DNA of 9,640 nucleotides from Mariniphaga sp. (GTDB lineage Bacteria > Bacteroidota > Bacteroidia > Bacteroidales > Prolixibacteraceae): the NCBI GenBank assembly GCA_013203525.1, contig JABMQB010000868.1, positions 1 through 9,640 of the forward strand, in the 5' to 3' direction. Below the pieces are notes generated by a model. The model was not told where the DNA came from and ran no database searches. It saw only the letters and a program-made list of their open reading frames with translations. Shown here piece after piece: positions 1 to 6,928 of the stretch. The position numbers were made by a program, and so were the translations under genes. Position 1 is the stretch's first letter, and each line of letters starts with the position of its first letter.

Positions 1-2694
1 ATACAAAGGCGCAGTAATATTACGTTTGAATTGTTTTCTGTTATAGTTATTAACAGACTTTTTATTTGATAAATACAATTTGGTTTCCGAACCCTTCTGA
101 ATAGAATTTTTCTTGTCCTTTCGGTCATAAATAATTGTTTTTTTAGATAATCCGCTTACTTTAGAATTATCAGTTATTGAATCATTTCCACTGCCACCAA
201 TTATCCTTATTTTTATACCCTTATCTCCTTCCCCTTCAACTACAAATTTATCTTTATCATTCAATCCATAAAGCCGGATTTCTTTGGTTTCCCCAAATAC
301 AAACTCACGGTGGAAAAGTTGTTCTTTTTCCTTTCCTTTTTTATCACTTAGGGCAGTAACGGATAGATCAACATTCCCATTTTCCAGGCGTTTCGCTTGA
401 AAAAATTCCCTGTCATTTGTTCCAACAATATCAACCGCTTTTGCCAACGATAGGTAAAGGTCTTTGGCATAAACCGGTAATTTCCCCTTTCTTGAAATAA
501 GTTTATTTTCAATTTCCTCCCCTGAAATACTATATACTTCTTCAGGTAATTTTTTTATTGCCGCATGAATTATTGACTCGGTAATCTGGTTATTTATAAA
601 ATCAGCCATTTCAATCCAATCATCTAAATCTGTTTCGTTAAGGAACGATCTGTCAAAAAAGCGTGCATTATCAGATAACCCAACAACATTACGAATGTCC
701 TCATCAAAATCCTGAAATTTTGGAGTCATCCAGGTACGGCTTGCTATTTTTGGCAACACACCCTGATTTACAAAATACACCTGATCCCGATCACGCGGAA
801 TAGGGCGGTAATTTGTTTTACCTTTCCCTTTATATGAAGCCCACCTCCACTGGTCATCATGCCGGTCCCAGTCGTTAATGAACAAATCAAAAAGCCTTGA
901 CTTTAGAACTGATGGCTGGTCTACATTGTGGTCATGTTTATTATAAATATTTTTCATTACCTCATCGGTATTGATAATTTCCTTTGAATTTCCAAAACTT
1001 TCCAGGTCTTTCCAGTTACCACTTGCCCGTTCCTCAAATAAAAAAACTCCATTGGCCAAATCTTCACGATAAATACCAAAACGTGGATCATCAGGTACCC
1101 AAACAAACTTTGGGTTTGTATGTAAAACTCCAATAGCATCTGCCATTATAGGAACAGTGATTGCTGCATAAGGAAATGAAGCTGAAATCCCATCCTGAAT
1201 AATATCAAGGGCAATAGTATTTCTTAAATTTCTGGGTAGAACAGATTCAACATATTTATTTACCGACCTGAGAACATATTGTTTCCCATCCTGATTTTCC
1301 ATTCTGATTGAACGGGTTTGCATTCCACCACCCCTTTTAATAATCGATAATCCACCTTTTTCAGTTCCTATGTCAAAAACCGGAAAGTTAACTTTTGTAT
1401 TCCAAACCTCCCTGTAATTATCGCCCATCATATGTCGCCTAAACTTACCTGCTTCATAAATTTTACTTATTTCTACATATACAATGCTATCAGAAAAATC
1501 AATCTGATCAAATTCAACTTCTTTTTGAGTTTCACTATAAACAGGCTTGTTGTACAATTTTTTACGAAATAATATTTTCCCTTCATCCGTTTCATCCGGA
1601 CTTAAAAATTCTATCCAAACATCACCATTTTCGTAAAAATTCAAAATAGAAAAACCTGTGGCCTGAGCAGCAAAATCGGTTTTGTTTTTCTTTTGGGCAA
1701 TATACGTAGCCTCACCGCCACCACCACTTATAATATGATGTAGTCGGTTTTTTTCAACATATTGAAGATTATGCTCATGCCCGGCAGCATAAATCATATC
1801 AGGATAATCCTTTAAAATATTAAGAAGATTATCTTTTAAAAGTTTGTATTCGGGGTGGGCAAAATCCTGAATATCGCCAAAAAATTTTCTGTGCGAAGTA
1901 TATATAAAACCAGGTGCCGGGATAAACAAGTTTTTATTCTTTTCAAGAAAGGGAAAAAGAAGGGAAGAAAAAGGGAAATTACCACCGTGCACACCTACGC
2001 TATATAAAGGATGGTGTGCTGCAAATATGGTCTTTTTATCTTTGTTTCTCCTAAGTATATCTTCTATTTCCGTAATCATCCCGTTTTCATCTTCAAAACC
2101 ACAATCATTCTCAAATCCTGGCTTATCAAACTTGTGAAACCACCATTGTGTATCAAAAACCACAAGCGTAATATCATCCGACAAGTTAATTTCTACCGGT
2201 CCGGGACATCCGTCATCTGGCAAAAACACATTTCCACGTCCCAGGTAATTTTCTATATATTTTTCTAAATTATTCAAGCGCTCCAATCCATTACTTTTTC
2301 CTTGTTCCCAATCGTGGTTACCCGGCACAAAAACAATCTGCCCCTTAAAATTTTCAATACTTTTCAAAATATGACTTAACGTATCGGCATAAATCTGGTA
2401 ATCCTGTTCCAGAGAATCAGGAAGCCCATAATTGTAAACGATATCACCCAATACAACCAGCGCTGAATTTTCAGATTGTGAATTTAATTTATTCTGGAGA
2501 AGATTAAGGACTTCATTATCCGGAGATGGGTATTTTGTATCGCCAATTAAAAAAACCGAATATATAATATCCGAACCTTGATTGTTGTTGTTTTCCCAAC
2601 CAGCAACCCGGGAATTGTATACTACTTTTTGTGCGTTGACAAATAACGTTATTATGCTTAATATTAAAATTAATGTTGGTTTGAAATAATTCAT
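1..2694 (-). CDS. Exported purple-acid-phosphatase-like metallophosphoesterase, large multidomain protein (3' end beyond left edge)
   Basis: The frame is open from an ATG at 2694 to the window edge: 898 codons with no stop, so the C-terminus is missing. Residues 1-21 form a signal peptide (hydrophobic core, then NA/Q). Residues about 45-310 hold calcineurin-like motifs in order: GD52, GDIVY (D84, Y87), GNHD (N126, H127), AHH (H227/H228) and GHEH (H306, H308). GDxxY with GNHD is the purple-acid-phosphatase variant, where the Tyr is the charge-transfer ligand; the usual DxG of motif I reads DTK here. Residues about 440-700 carry a second conserved region with WDRHDDQW (608-616) and PIPRDRD (631-637), resembling the catalytic and metal loops of CotH/FAM20-type kinases (inference). 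IIGGSGNDSITD (831-842) resembles one RTX calcium-binding nonapeptide. Bacteroidota relatives, as I recall, are about 1200 residues with a C-terminal outer-membrane barrel, which cannot be seen here. It starts 18 bp after the propeller gene, probably in the same operon. Substrate unknown. Confidence 0.85.
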   Translation of the reverse strand, partial: MNYFKPTLILILSIITLFVNAQKVVYNSRVAGWENNNNQGSDIIYSVFLIGDTKYPSPDNEVLNLLQNKLNSQSENSALVVLGDIVYNYGLPDSLEQDYQIYADTLSHILKSIENFKGQIVFVPGNHDWEQGKSNGLERLNNLEKYIENYLGRGNVFLPDDGCPGPVEINLSDDITLVVFDTQWWFHKFDKPGFENDCGFEDENGMITEIEDILRRNKDKKTIFAAHHPLYSVGVHGGNFPFSSLLFPFLEKNKNLFIPAPGFIYTSHRKFFGDIQDFAHPEYKLLKDNLLNILKDYPDMIYAAGHEHNLQYVEKNRLHHIISGGGGEATYIAQKKNKTDFAAQATGFSILNFYENGDVWIEFLSPDETDEGKILFRKKLYNKPVYSETQKEVEFDQIDFSDSIVYVEISKIYEAGKFRRHMMGDNYREVWNTKVNFPVFDIGTEKGGLSIIKRGGGMQTRSIRMENQDGKQYVLRSVNKYVESVLPRNLRNTIALDIIQDGISASFPYAAITVPIMADAIGVLHTNPKFVWVPDDPRFGIYREDLANGVFLFEERASGNWKDLESFGNSKEIINTDEVMKNIYNKHDHNVDQPSVLKSRLFDLFINDWDRHDDQWRWASYKGKGKTNYRPIPRDRDQVYFVNQGVLPKIASRTWMTPKFQDFDEDIRNVVGLSDNARFFDRSFLNETDLDDWIEMADFINNQITESIIHAAIKKLPEEVYSISGEEIENKLISRKGKLPVYAKDLYLSLAKAVDIVGTNDREFFQAKRLENGNVDLSVTALSDKKGKEKEQLFHREFVFGETKEIRLYGLNDKDKFVVEGEGDKGIKIRIIGGSGNDSITDNSKVSGLSKKTIIYDRKDKKNSIQKGSETKLYLSNKKSVNNYNRKQFKRNITAPLY

Positions 2695-2712
2695 ACCTTC
2701 AAAATTTTGGAG

Positions 2713-3639
2713 TTAATTTGGATGGAATTTTAGAATTGTTGCAGCAAAATCATCACCTTCATTTGAAATGTAAAGATTTCCATCCGGATCGAAACATATT
2801 CCTTCTGGTTGATTAAACAAACTTGATTTTAATTTAATTACTGCCAGGAAATCACCCTCGTCATTACAGACTATTAGTAGTTTCCCAACCGAAGCAAGCA
2901 AGTAAATATTGCCTGTTTGCGGGTGTATTGCAATTCCCGACGGCTGAAAAGACACATCACCTTTTGAAGGATTAATAAATGTCAGAAGATCAACTCCAAG
3001 TTTTGCCATGGTGTTGAGTTTTTTTAATTCTTTAATCTGCTTCAGGTCAAATTTGATAACTGGTTTTTTTGATAATTTTTCTTCTTCAAGGTCAAAGGAA
3101 TATACCGCTCTTTTGTTTTTACCTTTTTCATCATCAATATACGGATGCCCTTTGCAAGCAATCAATAATCTATTGCCAATTCTATCAAAAGCTAAACCCT
3201 CGGTATCATTCTTTTTTGATAAATCAGTTTTGTAATCCTTTGTTTTATACGATTTATCTTTTTTTGAGTATTTTATCCTGAATAAATTACCATTACTTTC
3301 TAAAACCCAAATATGGTCATTTACAAGTTCTATTCCCTCATAATCACCTTTGTCAGAAAAATCAATTTTATCAGTTACCTTTCCGGTGGTTATATCAAAA
3401 AAATAAATATTCCCCTTTTCATCTTGAACCAGGGCCAATTCATTTTTATCATAATACGTTAATCCGGATACTTCAACTAATTTATCGGGTAATTTCCACG
3501 AATTGTTTGGTTCGGTTAATAGATAAGGAAATTTATACCCGGATTGTTCAAACAGCTTGTTTTTATCAATTTCCTGTGAGAAAGCAGTGTATCCAAATAA
3601 GAATAGTATTAGTAATATAATTGTTTTTTTAACCTGCAT
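2713..3639 (-). CDS. Secreted SdiA-regulated-type beta-propeller protein
   Basis: This 308-residue protein has a clear N-terminal export signal: basic MQVKK, a hydrophobic run, then AFSQ near residue 22. The mature part is built of repeated propeller blades with the recurring pattern xxEG/SG followed by a hydrophobic strand and a GN turn: EVSGLTYY, DYEGIELV, DTEGLAFD, QPSGIAIH and QPEGICFD, each about 40-70 residues apart. The pattern fits the SdiA-regulated (YjiK-like) family, related to NHL propellers. Proteins of this family are predicted to be periplasmic or surface-bound, and their ligand is mostly unknown; no catalytic residues are evident. The ATG at 3639 overlaps the end of the upstream DUF2652-like gene by 11 bp, which suggests translational coupling. 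The next gene, a large exported phosphoesterase, starts 18 bp downstream. I am fairly sure of the fold and export, but not of the role. Confidence 0.8.
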   Translation of the reverse strand: MQVKKTIILLILFLFGYTAFSQEIDKNKLFEQSGYKFPYLLTEPNNSWKLPDKLVEVSGLTYYDKNELALVQDEKGNIYFFDITTGKVTDKIDFSDKGDYEGIELVNDHIWVLESNGNLFRIKYSKKDKSYKTKDYKTDLSKKNDTEGLAFDRIGNRLLIACKGHPYIDDEKGKNKRAVYSFDLEEEKLSKKPVIKFDLKQIKELKKLNTMAKLGVDLLTFINPSKGDVSFQPSGIAIHPQTGNIYLLASVGKLLIVCNDEGDFLAVIKLKSSLFNQPEGICFDPDGNLYISNEGDDFAATILKFHPN

Positions 3640-4711
3640 TTTTCTCGCTAACTTTTTTCAATTTTATTATACCGTCTTTAGTTTGTTTTATTAGCATTTT
3701 CCTAATCAATGGATTCAATAATTTTCCAATCCATGATTTAATTTTATAATCAACCTCTACCTGAATATGTGTTTGGCCTTCCTCTTTTTCAAAGGTATAA
3801 ATACTTATTATATCATGCAATCCTTTAAACTCATTTAACCGTTCTCCATATATAATCTGACTCTTATTTTCCATTCTTCCTATAGATTCTATGTCTAACG
3901 AATAAGATCCCACAAGGCAGGTGTGTAATGAAGCGGCTTTATTTAATCCATTATCCTTCATAATAATCTCTTTTATATCTTCATTCCACTCCATCCGCTT
4001 TTCTAAGTTGGTGAAGTTTTCATAAATCAGTTCAACAGAAGCATCAATTGTGTTTGTAATACTTATTTTATTGGTACTTAATCCCGGGAATGAGATTTGA
4101 GATGATTCGGTCAATTCATTTAAAAAACTTTTTATAGGAATATATGAATAATCAAAATCACCCATTTCTTTGTATAAATCGCTCCCTCTTTTTATAGAAA
4201 TCCTCTCCTCTGGTTGTATTTCTACAGAACTGAGTTCCTGTTTGAATTGATCGGTAATTAAAATATATTCATTTTCAGAAATAGAATTTTTTAAAAGTTT
4301 ATGGGCCAGAATAACTTCCGGGCCGTGCAATTTCTGATGGTCTTTAATATTTATTTTCCCGACTTCACCTTTGTGAATAATAAATTTTAATGTAAGCCGG
4401 GTAGCTGTTTCGCAAGCACCACATTTACATATGCGTTCTGTATCGTATCGGCGAAGGTGGTTATGAAAATTAATAAAAGTATGTTTGCATTGTTCAATCA
4501 AATCAGGAACTGACGGGACATCCTCTTTAAAAAATAATACAGCATCGCCCTCAATTTCGGAGACACTCATATCAGATTTGTCAGAATTTATAATGATTTC
4601 CAATAATTCAGAAATGATGTGCCGGCTGTGGTTTATTTCAGTTTTATTTACAAAATCAGTAAATCCTGAAATATCGGGTATAAATAATAGTGTTGATTTT
4701 GAAACAGTCAT
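3629..4711 (-). CDS. DUF2652-like degenerate class III cyclase domain fused to SRPBCC domain
   Basis: The protein has 360 residues, no signal peptide and no membrane segment. Residues about 5-160 follow the class III nucleotide-cyclase fold: FIPDISGFT (metal-type Asp13), EIEGDAVLFF (Asp56), LKFIIHKGEVG (about 108-118) and LHGPEVILAHKLL (128-140). The fold's usual transition-state Asn and Arg are Ile134 and Lys138 here, and the purine-specifying Lys position is Glu52, so cyclase activity is unlikely; it may bind nucleotide or act as a partner. A Cys cluster, C95-K-C97-G-A-C100 with C75 nearby, could bind a metal. Residues about 215-350 resemble an SRPBCC/polyketide-cyclase-like ligand-binding domain: ITNTIDASVELIYENFTN, a central beta sheet, and a C-terminal helix. 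It starts 1 bp after the stop of the membrane cyclase gene and overlaps the propeller gene by 11 bp. The family name rests on memory of the DUF2652 pattern. Confidence 0.75.
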   Translation of the reverse strand: MTVSKSTLLFIPDISGFTDFVNKTEINHSRHIISELLEIIINSDKSDMSVSEIEGDAVLFFKEDVPSVPDLIEQCKHTFINFHNHLRRYDTERICKCGACETATRLTLKFIIHKGEVGKINIKDHQKLHGPEVILAHKLLKNSISENEYILITDQFKQELSSVEIQPEERISIKRGSDLYKEMGDFDYSYIPIKSFLNELTESSQISFPGLSTNKISITNTIDASVELIYENFTNLEKRMEWNEDIKEIIMKDNGLNKAASLHTCLVGSYSLDIESIGRMENKSQIIYGERLNEFKGLHDIISIYTFEKEEGQTHIQVEVDYKIKSWIGKLLNPLIRKMLIKQTKDGIIKLKKVSEKNAG

Positions 4712-4712
4712 T

Positions 4713-5642
4713 TTAAGTGTTTTGATTTTCCTGAATAGAAAAAAGCCGTGTTTTAGCTTGTTTTCCCCTCAGTTCAATTTCCCCTATTTTCCGAACATTA
4801 AAACCATCGCCAATTTCCAATTTATTTAAAAGCTCTTCTGATATCAACAAGTCCGATTGATATTTGTTGCATTCACTCTGAATTCTTGAGGTAGTATTTA
4901 AAACATCTCCAGAAAAAGCAATTTCTTTTTTTAACACACCTATTTCTCCTACAGTTGCTACCCCAACATGAATCCCAGCTTTAAACTCAGGTAGAATCAA
5001 ATAATTTTTTACATATTTTGCCGACAGTTTTTCAATTTCCTTTCTGGCTTCAAAAAAGCATCGTAAGCAATTGTTATTTTTCAATCCATTTCTAATTTTC
5101 CATGAAACCACAACTTCATCACCAACATATTGATAGATCTCCCCCAGGTTGTAGACAATTGCATCGGTAATGTCTGAATAAAATTCACTCAACAATTCAA
5201 AATATTTATTATGGCCTAAGTTTTCTGCAAGAACAGTTGAAGATTTAATATCAAGAAACATAAATATTCTTTCTTCCTCAATTAGTTTATGGTATTTCCC
5301 CAGTAAAATCTCCTTTAAAACACCGGGGCCATATTTTTCACTTACTCTTAAAATGAAAGTCGTACCAAGTACCACAAAAAACCAGATAGCCAGGCTTTTA
5401 AACATTTGTAAACTAAATAAAAACCGGAGTGAAGCAATAATAGATTCATGGTTAAAAATACCGCCTTCGAAACGATAGCTGGAAATTACAAAACTGATAA
5501 TTACATTTATAAGAAAAATTATAGCAACTACAAAAAAGCTATTAAGTACCAAATAAGTTAAAAACGATTTTTTCCTGAGTTTTCGGTTAGAGTAAAATAT
5601 TATAAATGTAGCTCCAAAAATACCGCACCCAAAACTATCCAA
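4713..5642 (-). CDS. Membrane-anchored class III nucleotide cyclase homologue, N-terminally damaged
   Basis: The open frame has 309 codons from a TTG at 5642; there is no ATG near, and an in-frame stop lies 15 bp upstream at 5655-5657. Hydrophobic helices cover residues about 5-18, 27-53 and 72-97. The cyclase domain follows at about 125-305: FMFLDIKSST (metal Asp131), IYQYVGDEVVVSW (Asp175), FKAGIHVGVATVGEIG, and FSGDVLNTTSRI (Asn249, Arg253). Both metal Asp residues and the transition-state Asn/Arg are kept. The two purine-selecting positions of classical adenylate cyclases, Lys and Asp, are Gln171 and Ala242, so the substrate cannot be told. The upstream paralogue has an additional N-terminal helix; matching coding sequence lies just upstream here in another frame (5618-5704), so the gene appears frameshifted or partly deleted. 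It could still yield a shortened protein with an intact catalytic domain. The DUF2652-like gene follows after 1 bp. Confidence 0.75.
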   Translation of the reverse strand: MDSFGCGIFGATFIIFYSNRKLRKKSFLTYLVLNSFFVVAIIFLINVIISFVISSYRFEGGIFNHESIIASLRFLFSLQMFKSLAIWFFVVLGTTFILRVSEKYGPGVLKEILLGKYHKLIEEERIFMFLDIKSSTVLAENLGHNKYFELLSEFYSDITDAIVYNLGEIYQYVGDEVVVSWKIRNGLKNNNCLRCFFEARKEIEKLSAKYVKNYLILPEFKAGIHVGVATVGEIGVLKKEIAFSGDVLNTTSRIQSECNKYQSDLLISEELLNKLEIGDGFNVRKIGEIELRGKQAKTRLFSIQENQNT

Positions 5643-5704
5643 AATAGAGTGATTTTAAGTATCAGCCTAATGTCTGTTTTGAATCTTTCGGATTTCCCTG
5701 TCAA
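5618..5704 (-). pseudogene. Out-of-frame N-terminal remnant of the cyclase gene at 4713-5642
   Basis: The frame containing a TTG at 5702-5704 reads without a stop into the cyclase gene and encodes a basic stretch followed by RLILKITLFWIVLGAVF (5618-5668). This aligns without gaps to the first membrane helix of the upstream paralogue (KLLLEFSCFGAIAGIIY). The two share Leu, Phe and Gly positions. At the A5 run at 5616-5620 (T5 on the coding strand), adding one T would join this frame to the GATFIIFYSNRK stretch of the downstream open frame. The paralogue has about 20-25 more residues between these two helices, so a deletion that changed the frame is an alternative. No ATG opens this segment. 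Confidence 0.5.
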
Positions 5705-5716
5705 TGCCTGGATATA

Positions 5717-6121
5717 TTAAAATTGAACTAAGCTAAATAGTTCTATAGGATTTTCTTTTCCACGCAATTTAACTGTTCCCAAATTTTCAGCCTTATATTC
5801 ATTTTTAATGTCAAGCTGATTTAACAACTCACCCGATATTAGCAATCTGCGGTCGTATTTATTACATTGTTCCTGTATTCTCGCGCCGGTATTTAATACA
5901 TCGCCATTATAAATAATCTCTCTTTTTATATCTCCAATTTGTGCTGTAATTACTTTGCCAAAATGAATCCCCGCCTTAAAGTCAGGAATTTCACCATTTT
6001 TTTCACGATAATACCGCCGTTTCTCGTATACCTTTTCACTTATTTTAAAAAATATTTTCAGGCAATTTGAATTTTCAAGCCCTTCAGTAGTCTTCCATGT
6101 CAAAACAACTTCATCACCCAC
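5717..6121 (-). CDS. C-terminal part of split class III nucleotide cyclase (after in-frame TAA)
   Basis: This 134-codon open frame is contiguous and in phase with the fragment at 6122-6742, separated from it only by a TAA codon. Its first codon would be GTG, encoding the Val of V-GDEVVLTWK, so it is almost certainly the rest of that cyclase and not an independent gene. It holds the second metal Asp (residue 3 of the fragment), FKAGIHFGKV, YNGDVLNTGARI with the transition-state Asn and Arg, and a terminal LRGKENPIELFSL strand. The position of the purine-selecting Asp of classical adenylate cyclases is Ile here. Alone it lacks the first metal-binding Asp and the membrane anchor and should not be active. 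The joined protein would be about 341 residues, close to the normal family length. Reinitiation at GTG after TAA is conceivable, but no Shine-Dalgarno sequence was noted. Confidence 0.65.
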   Translation of the reverse strand: MGDEVVLTWKTTEGLENSNCLKIFFKISEKVYEKRRYYREKNGEIPDFKAGIHFGKVITAQIGDIKREIIYNGDVLNTGARIQEQCNKYDRRLLISGELLNQLDIKNEYKAENLGTVKLRGKENPIELFSLVQF

Positions 6122-6124
6122 TTA
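6122..6124 (-). other. In-frame TAA interrupting the cyclase at the conserved Tyr of QYVGDE
   Basis: The coding strand reads ATT TAC CAG TAA GTG GGT GAT GAA. The neighbouring cyclase has Gln-Tyr-Val-Gly-Asp-Glu at the same position. One base change (TAA to TAT or TAC) restores a single open frame from 6742 to 5717. Confidence 0.85.
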
Positions 6125-6742
6125 CTGGTAAATTTCAGCATTTGTATTGCGCACTGGATCCGATATTTCGTGAAAAAAATCGTTTAATAAAGAAAAGTAC
6201 TTTTTTAGGCCAAGTTGTTCTGCACTTGATGTTGAAGATTTTAGATCGAGAAACATAAAAATCCGGTTTTCCCCGATTGGTTTCCGGTATTTACCAAGTA
6301 AAAATTTAAGTAATACACCTTCTCCTAATAATAAGTTAATCTGAACATAAAATGAAAACAATGCATACAGGGTTAAGGTGTAAATAACAAGAACTATTTG
6401 TTCCATACTGAATATAGAATCATAGAGTTCTTCTATTTGTTTTCCATCAATTAATCCGGCAATTAATCCAATCAGACCTGTGGTGAAATATATTATTAAC
6501 GAATAAACAATTGATTTAATTAATATAGTAACTAAAAATGGAAGTTTCAGAAATAGCTTTTTACTTTTTTTAAACAAAAAAAGGTCAAAAATACCATATG
6601 ACAATCCCAGTGCTCCTCCCATTATTAAAGCAAGGTGATTAAATAATTCCTCGTCTACCAACTGATATATAATCCCGGCAATAGCACCAAAACAACTAAA
6701 TTCGAGTAATAACTTTAATTTGCTTTTTAGAATTGGTTTCAT
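6122..6742 (-). CDS. N-terminal part of split membrane-anchored class III nucleotide cyclase
   Basis: The 206-residue fragment starts at an ATG at 6742. It has four predicted membrane helices at about 9-29, 36-57, 68-98 and 115-139, then a linker (LLKFLLGKYRKPI) and the start of the cyclase domain with FMFLDLKSST (metal Asp166). It stops at EIYQ-TAA. The adjacent paralogue reads EIYQYVGDEVV at the same point, so the stop replaces a Tyr codon (TAT/TAC to TAA), and the same frame continues directly into 5717-6121. The product ends before the second metal Asp, so as translated it would be a membrane protein with half a catalytic domain. This may be a recent nonsense mutation, a base-call error, or a pseudogene. 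It is the first gene after the 204-bp spacer and probably opens the left operon. Confidence 0.7.
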   Translation of the reverse strand: MKPILKSKLKLLLEFSCFGAIAGIIYQLVDEELFNHLALIMGGALGLSYGIFDLFLFKKSKKLFLKLPFLVTILIKSIVYSLIIYFTTGLIGLIAGLIDGKQIEELYDSIFSMEQIVLVIYTLTLYALFSFYVQINLLLGEGVLLKFLLGKYRKPIGENRIFMFLDLKSSTSSAEQLGLKKYFSLLNDFFHEISDPVRNTNAEIYQ

Positions 6743-6765
6743 CGTGATATTTTTAATCCTACAAG

Positions 6766-6794
6766 TTATTGATAAATTGGATCAATTCAAATAA
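6766..6794. repeat. Nested palindrome in the predicted leader of the cyclase operon
   Basis: Inner arms AATTG (6775-6779) and CAATT (6783-6787) flank GAT. Outer arms TTATT (6766-6770) and AATAA (6790-6794) enclose them. Read another way, ATTGAT (6768-6773) and ATCAAT (6781-6786) are perfect 6-bp arms separated by 7 bp. It lies between the candidate promoter and the first cyclase ATG, so it could be an operator or a weak RNA hairpin. The arms are AT-rich and short. Confidence 0.3.
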
Positions 6795-6810
6795 CTCTGA
6801 AATGAAACTC

Positions 6811-6841
6811 CAATTTTAAAAATCCCCTACTAAAAATCAAA
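6811..6841 (-). promoter_or_regulatory. Candidate Bacteroidota -33/-7 promoter for the cyclase operon
   Basis: On the minus strand a TTTG (6838-6841) is followed by 19 nt and then TAAAATTG (6811-6818). Compared with the Bacteroides consensus (TTTG, 19-21 nt, TAnnTTTG) the -7 box has one mismatch and the spacing fits. It lies about 70 bp upstream of the ATG at 6742. In AT-rich DNA such matches can arise by chance. Confidence 0.35.
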
Positions 6842-6928
6842 GTGAAAGAATAGAATAAAAATTTAACATATAGTTATTACATAATGTTCAGAATTACAAA
6901 TGACAATAGTGTTAAGATGTATGAGGAT

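Noticed and set aside
177..359. Small plus-strand open frame of 60 codons
   Set aside because: It lies wholly antisense to the long metallophosphoesterase frame and its product shows no domain or coherent composition.
957..1139. Minus-strand 60-codon frame inside the metallophosphoesterase
   Set aside because: It is out of phase with the 898-codon frame, which is continuous through this region.
2011..2268. Plus-strand open frame of 85 codons
   Set aside because: It is antisense to the conserved phosphoesterase domain, including its active-site motifs, and is a shadow of that gene.
4485..4829. Plus-strand open frame of 114 codons
   Set aside because: It runs antisense across the boundary of two real genes. 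Its product has no recognisable domain and no promoter was seen.
6122..6124. Programmed stop-codon readthrough or a reassigned TAA
   Set aside because: Other genes here end in TAA normally, and I see no known readthrough signal or recoding structure; a mutation or base error is simpler.
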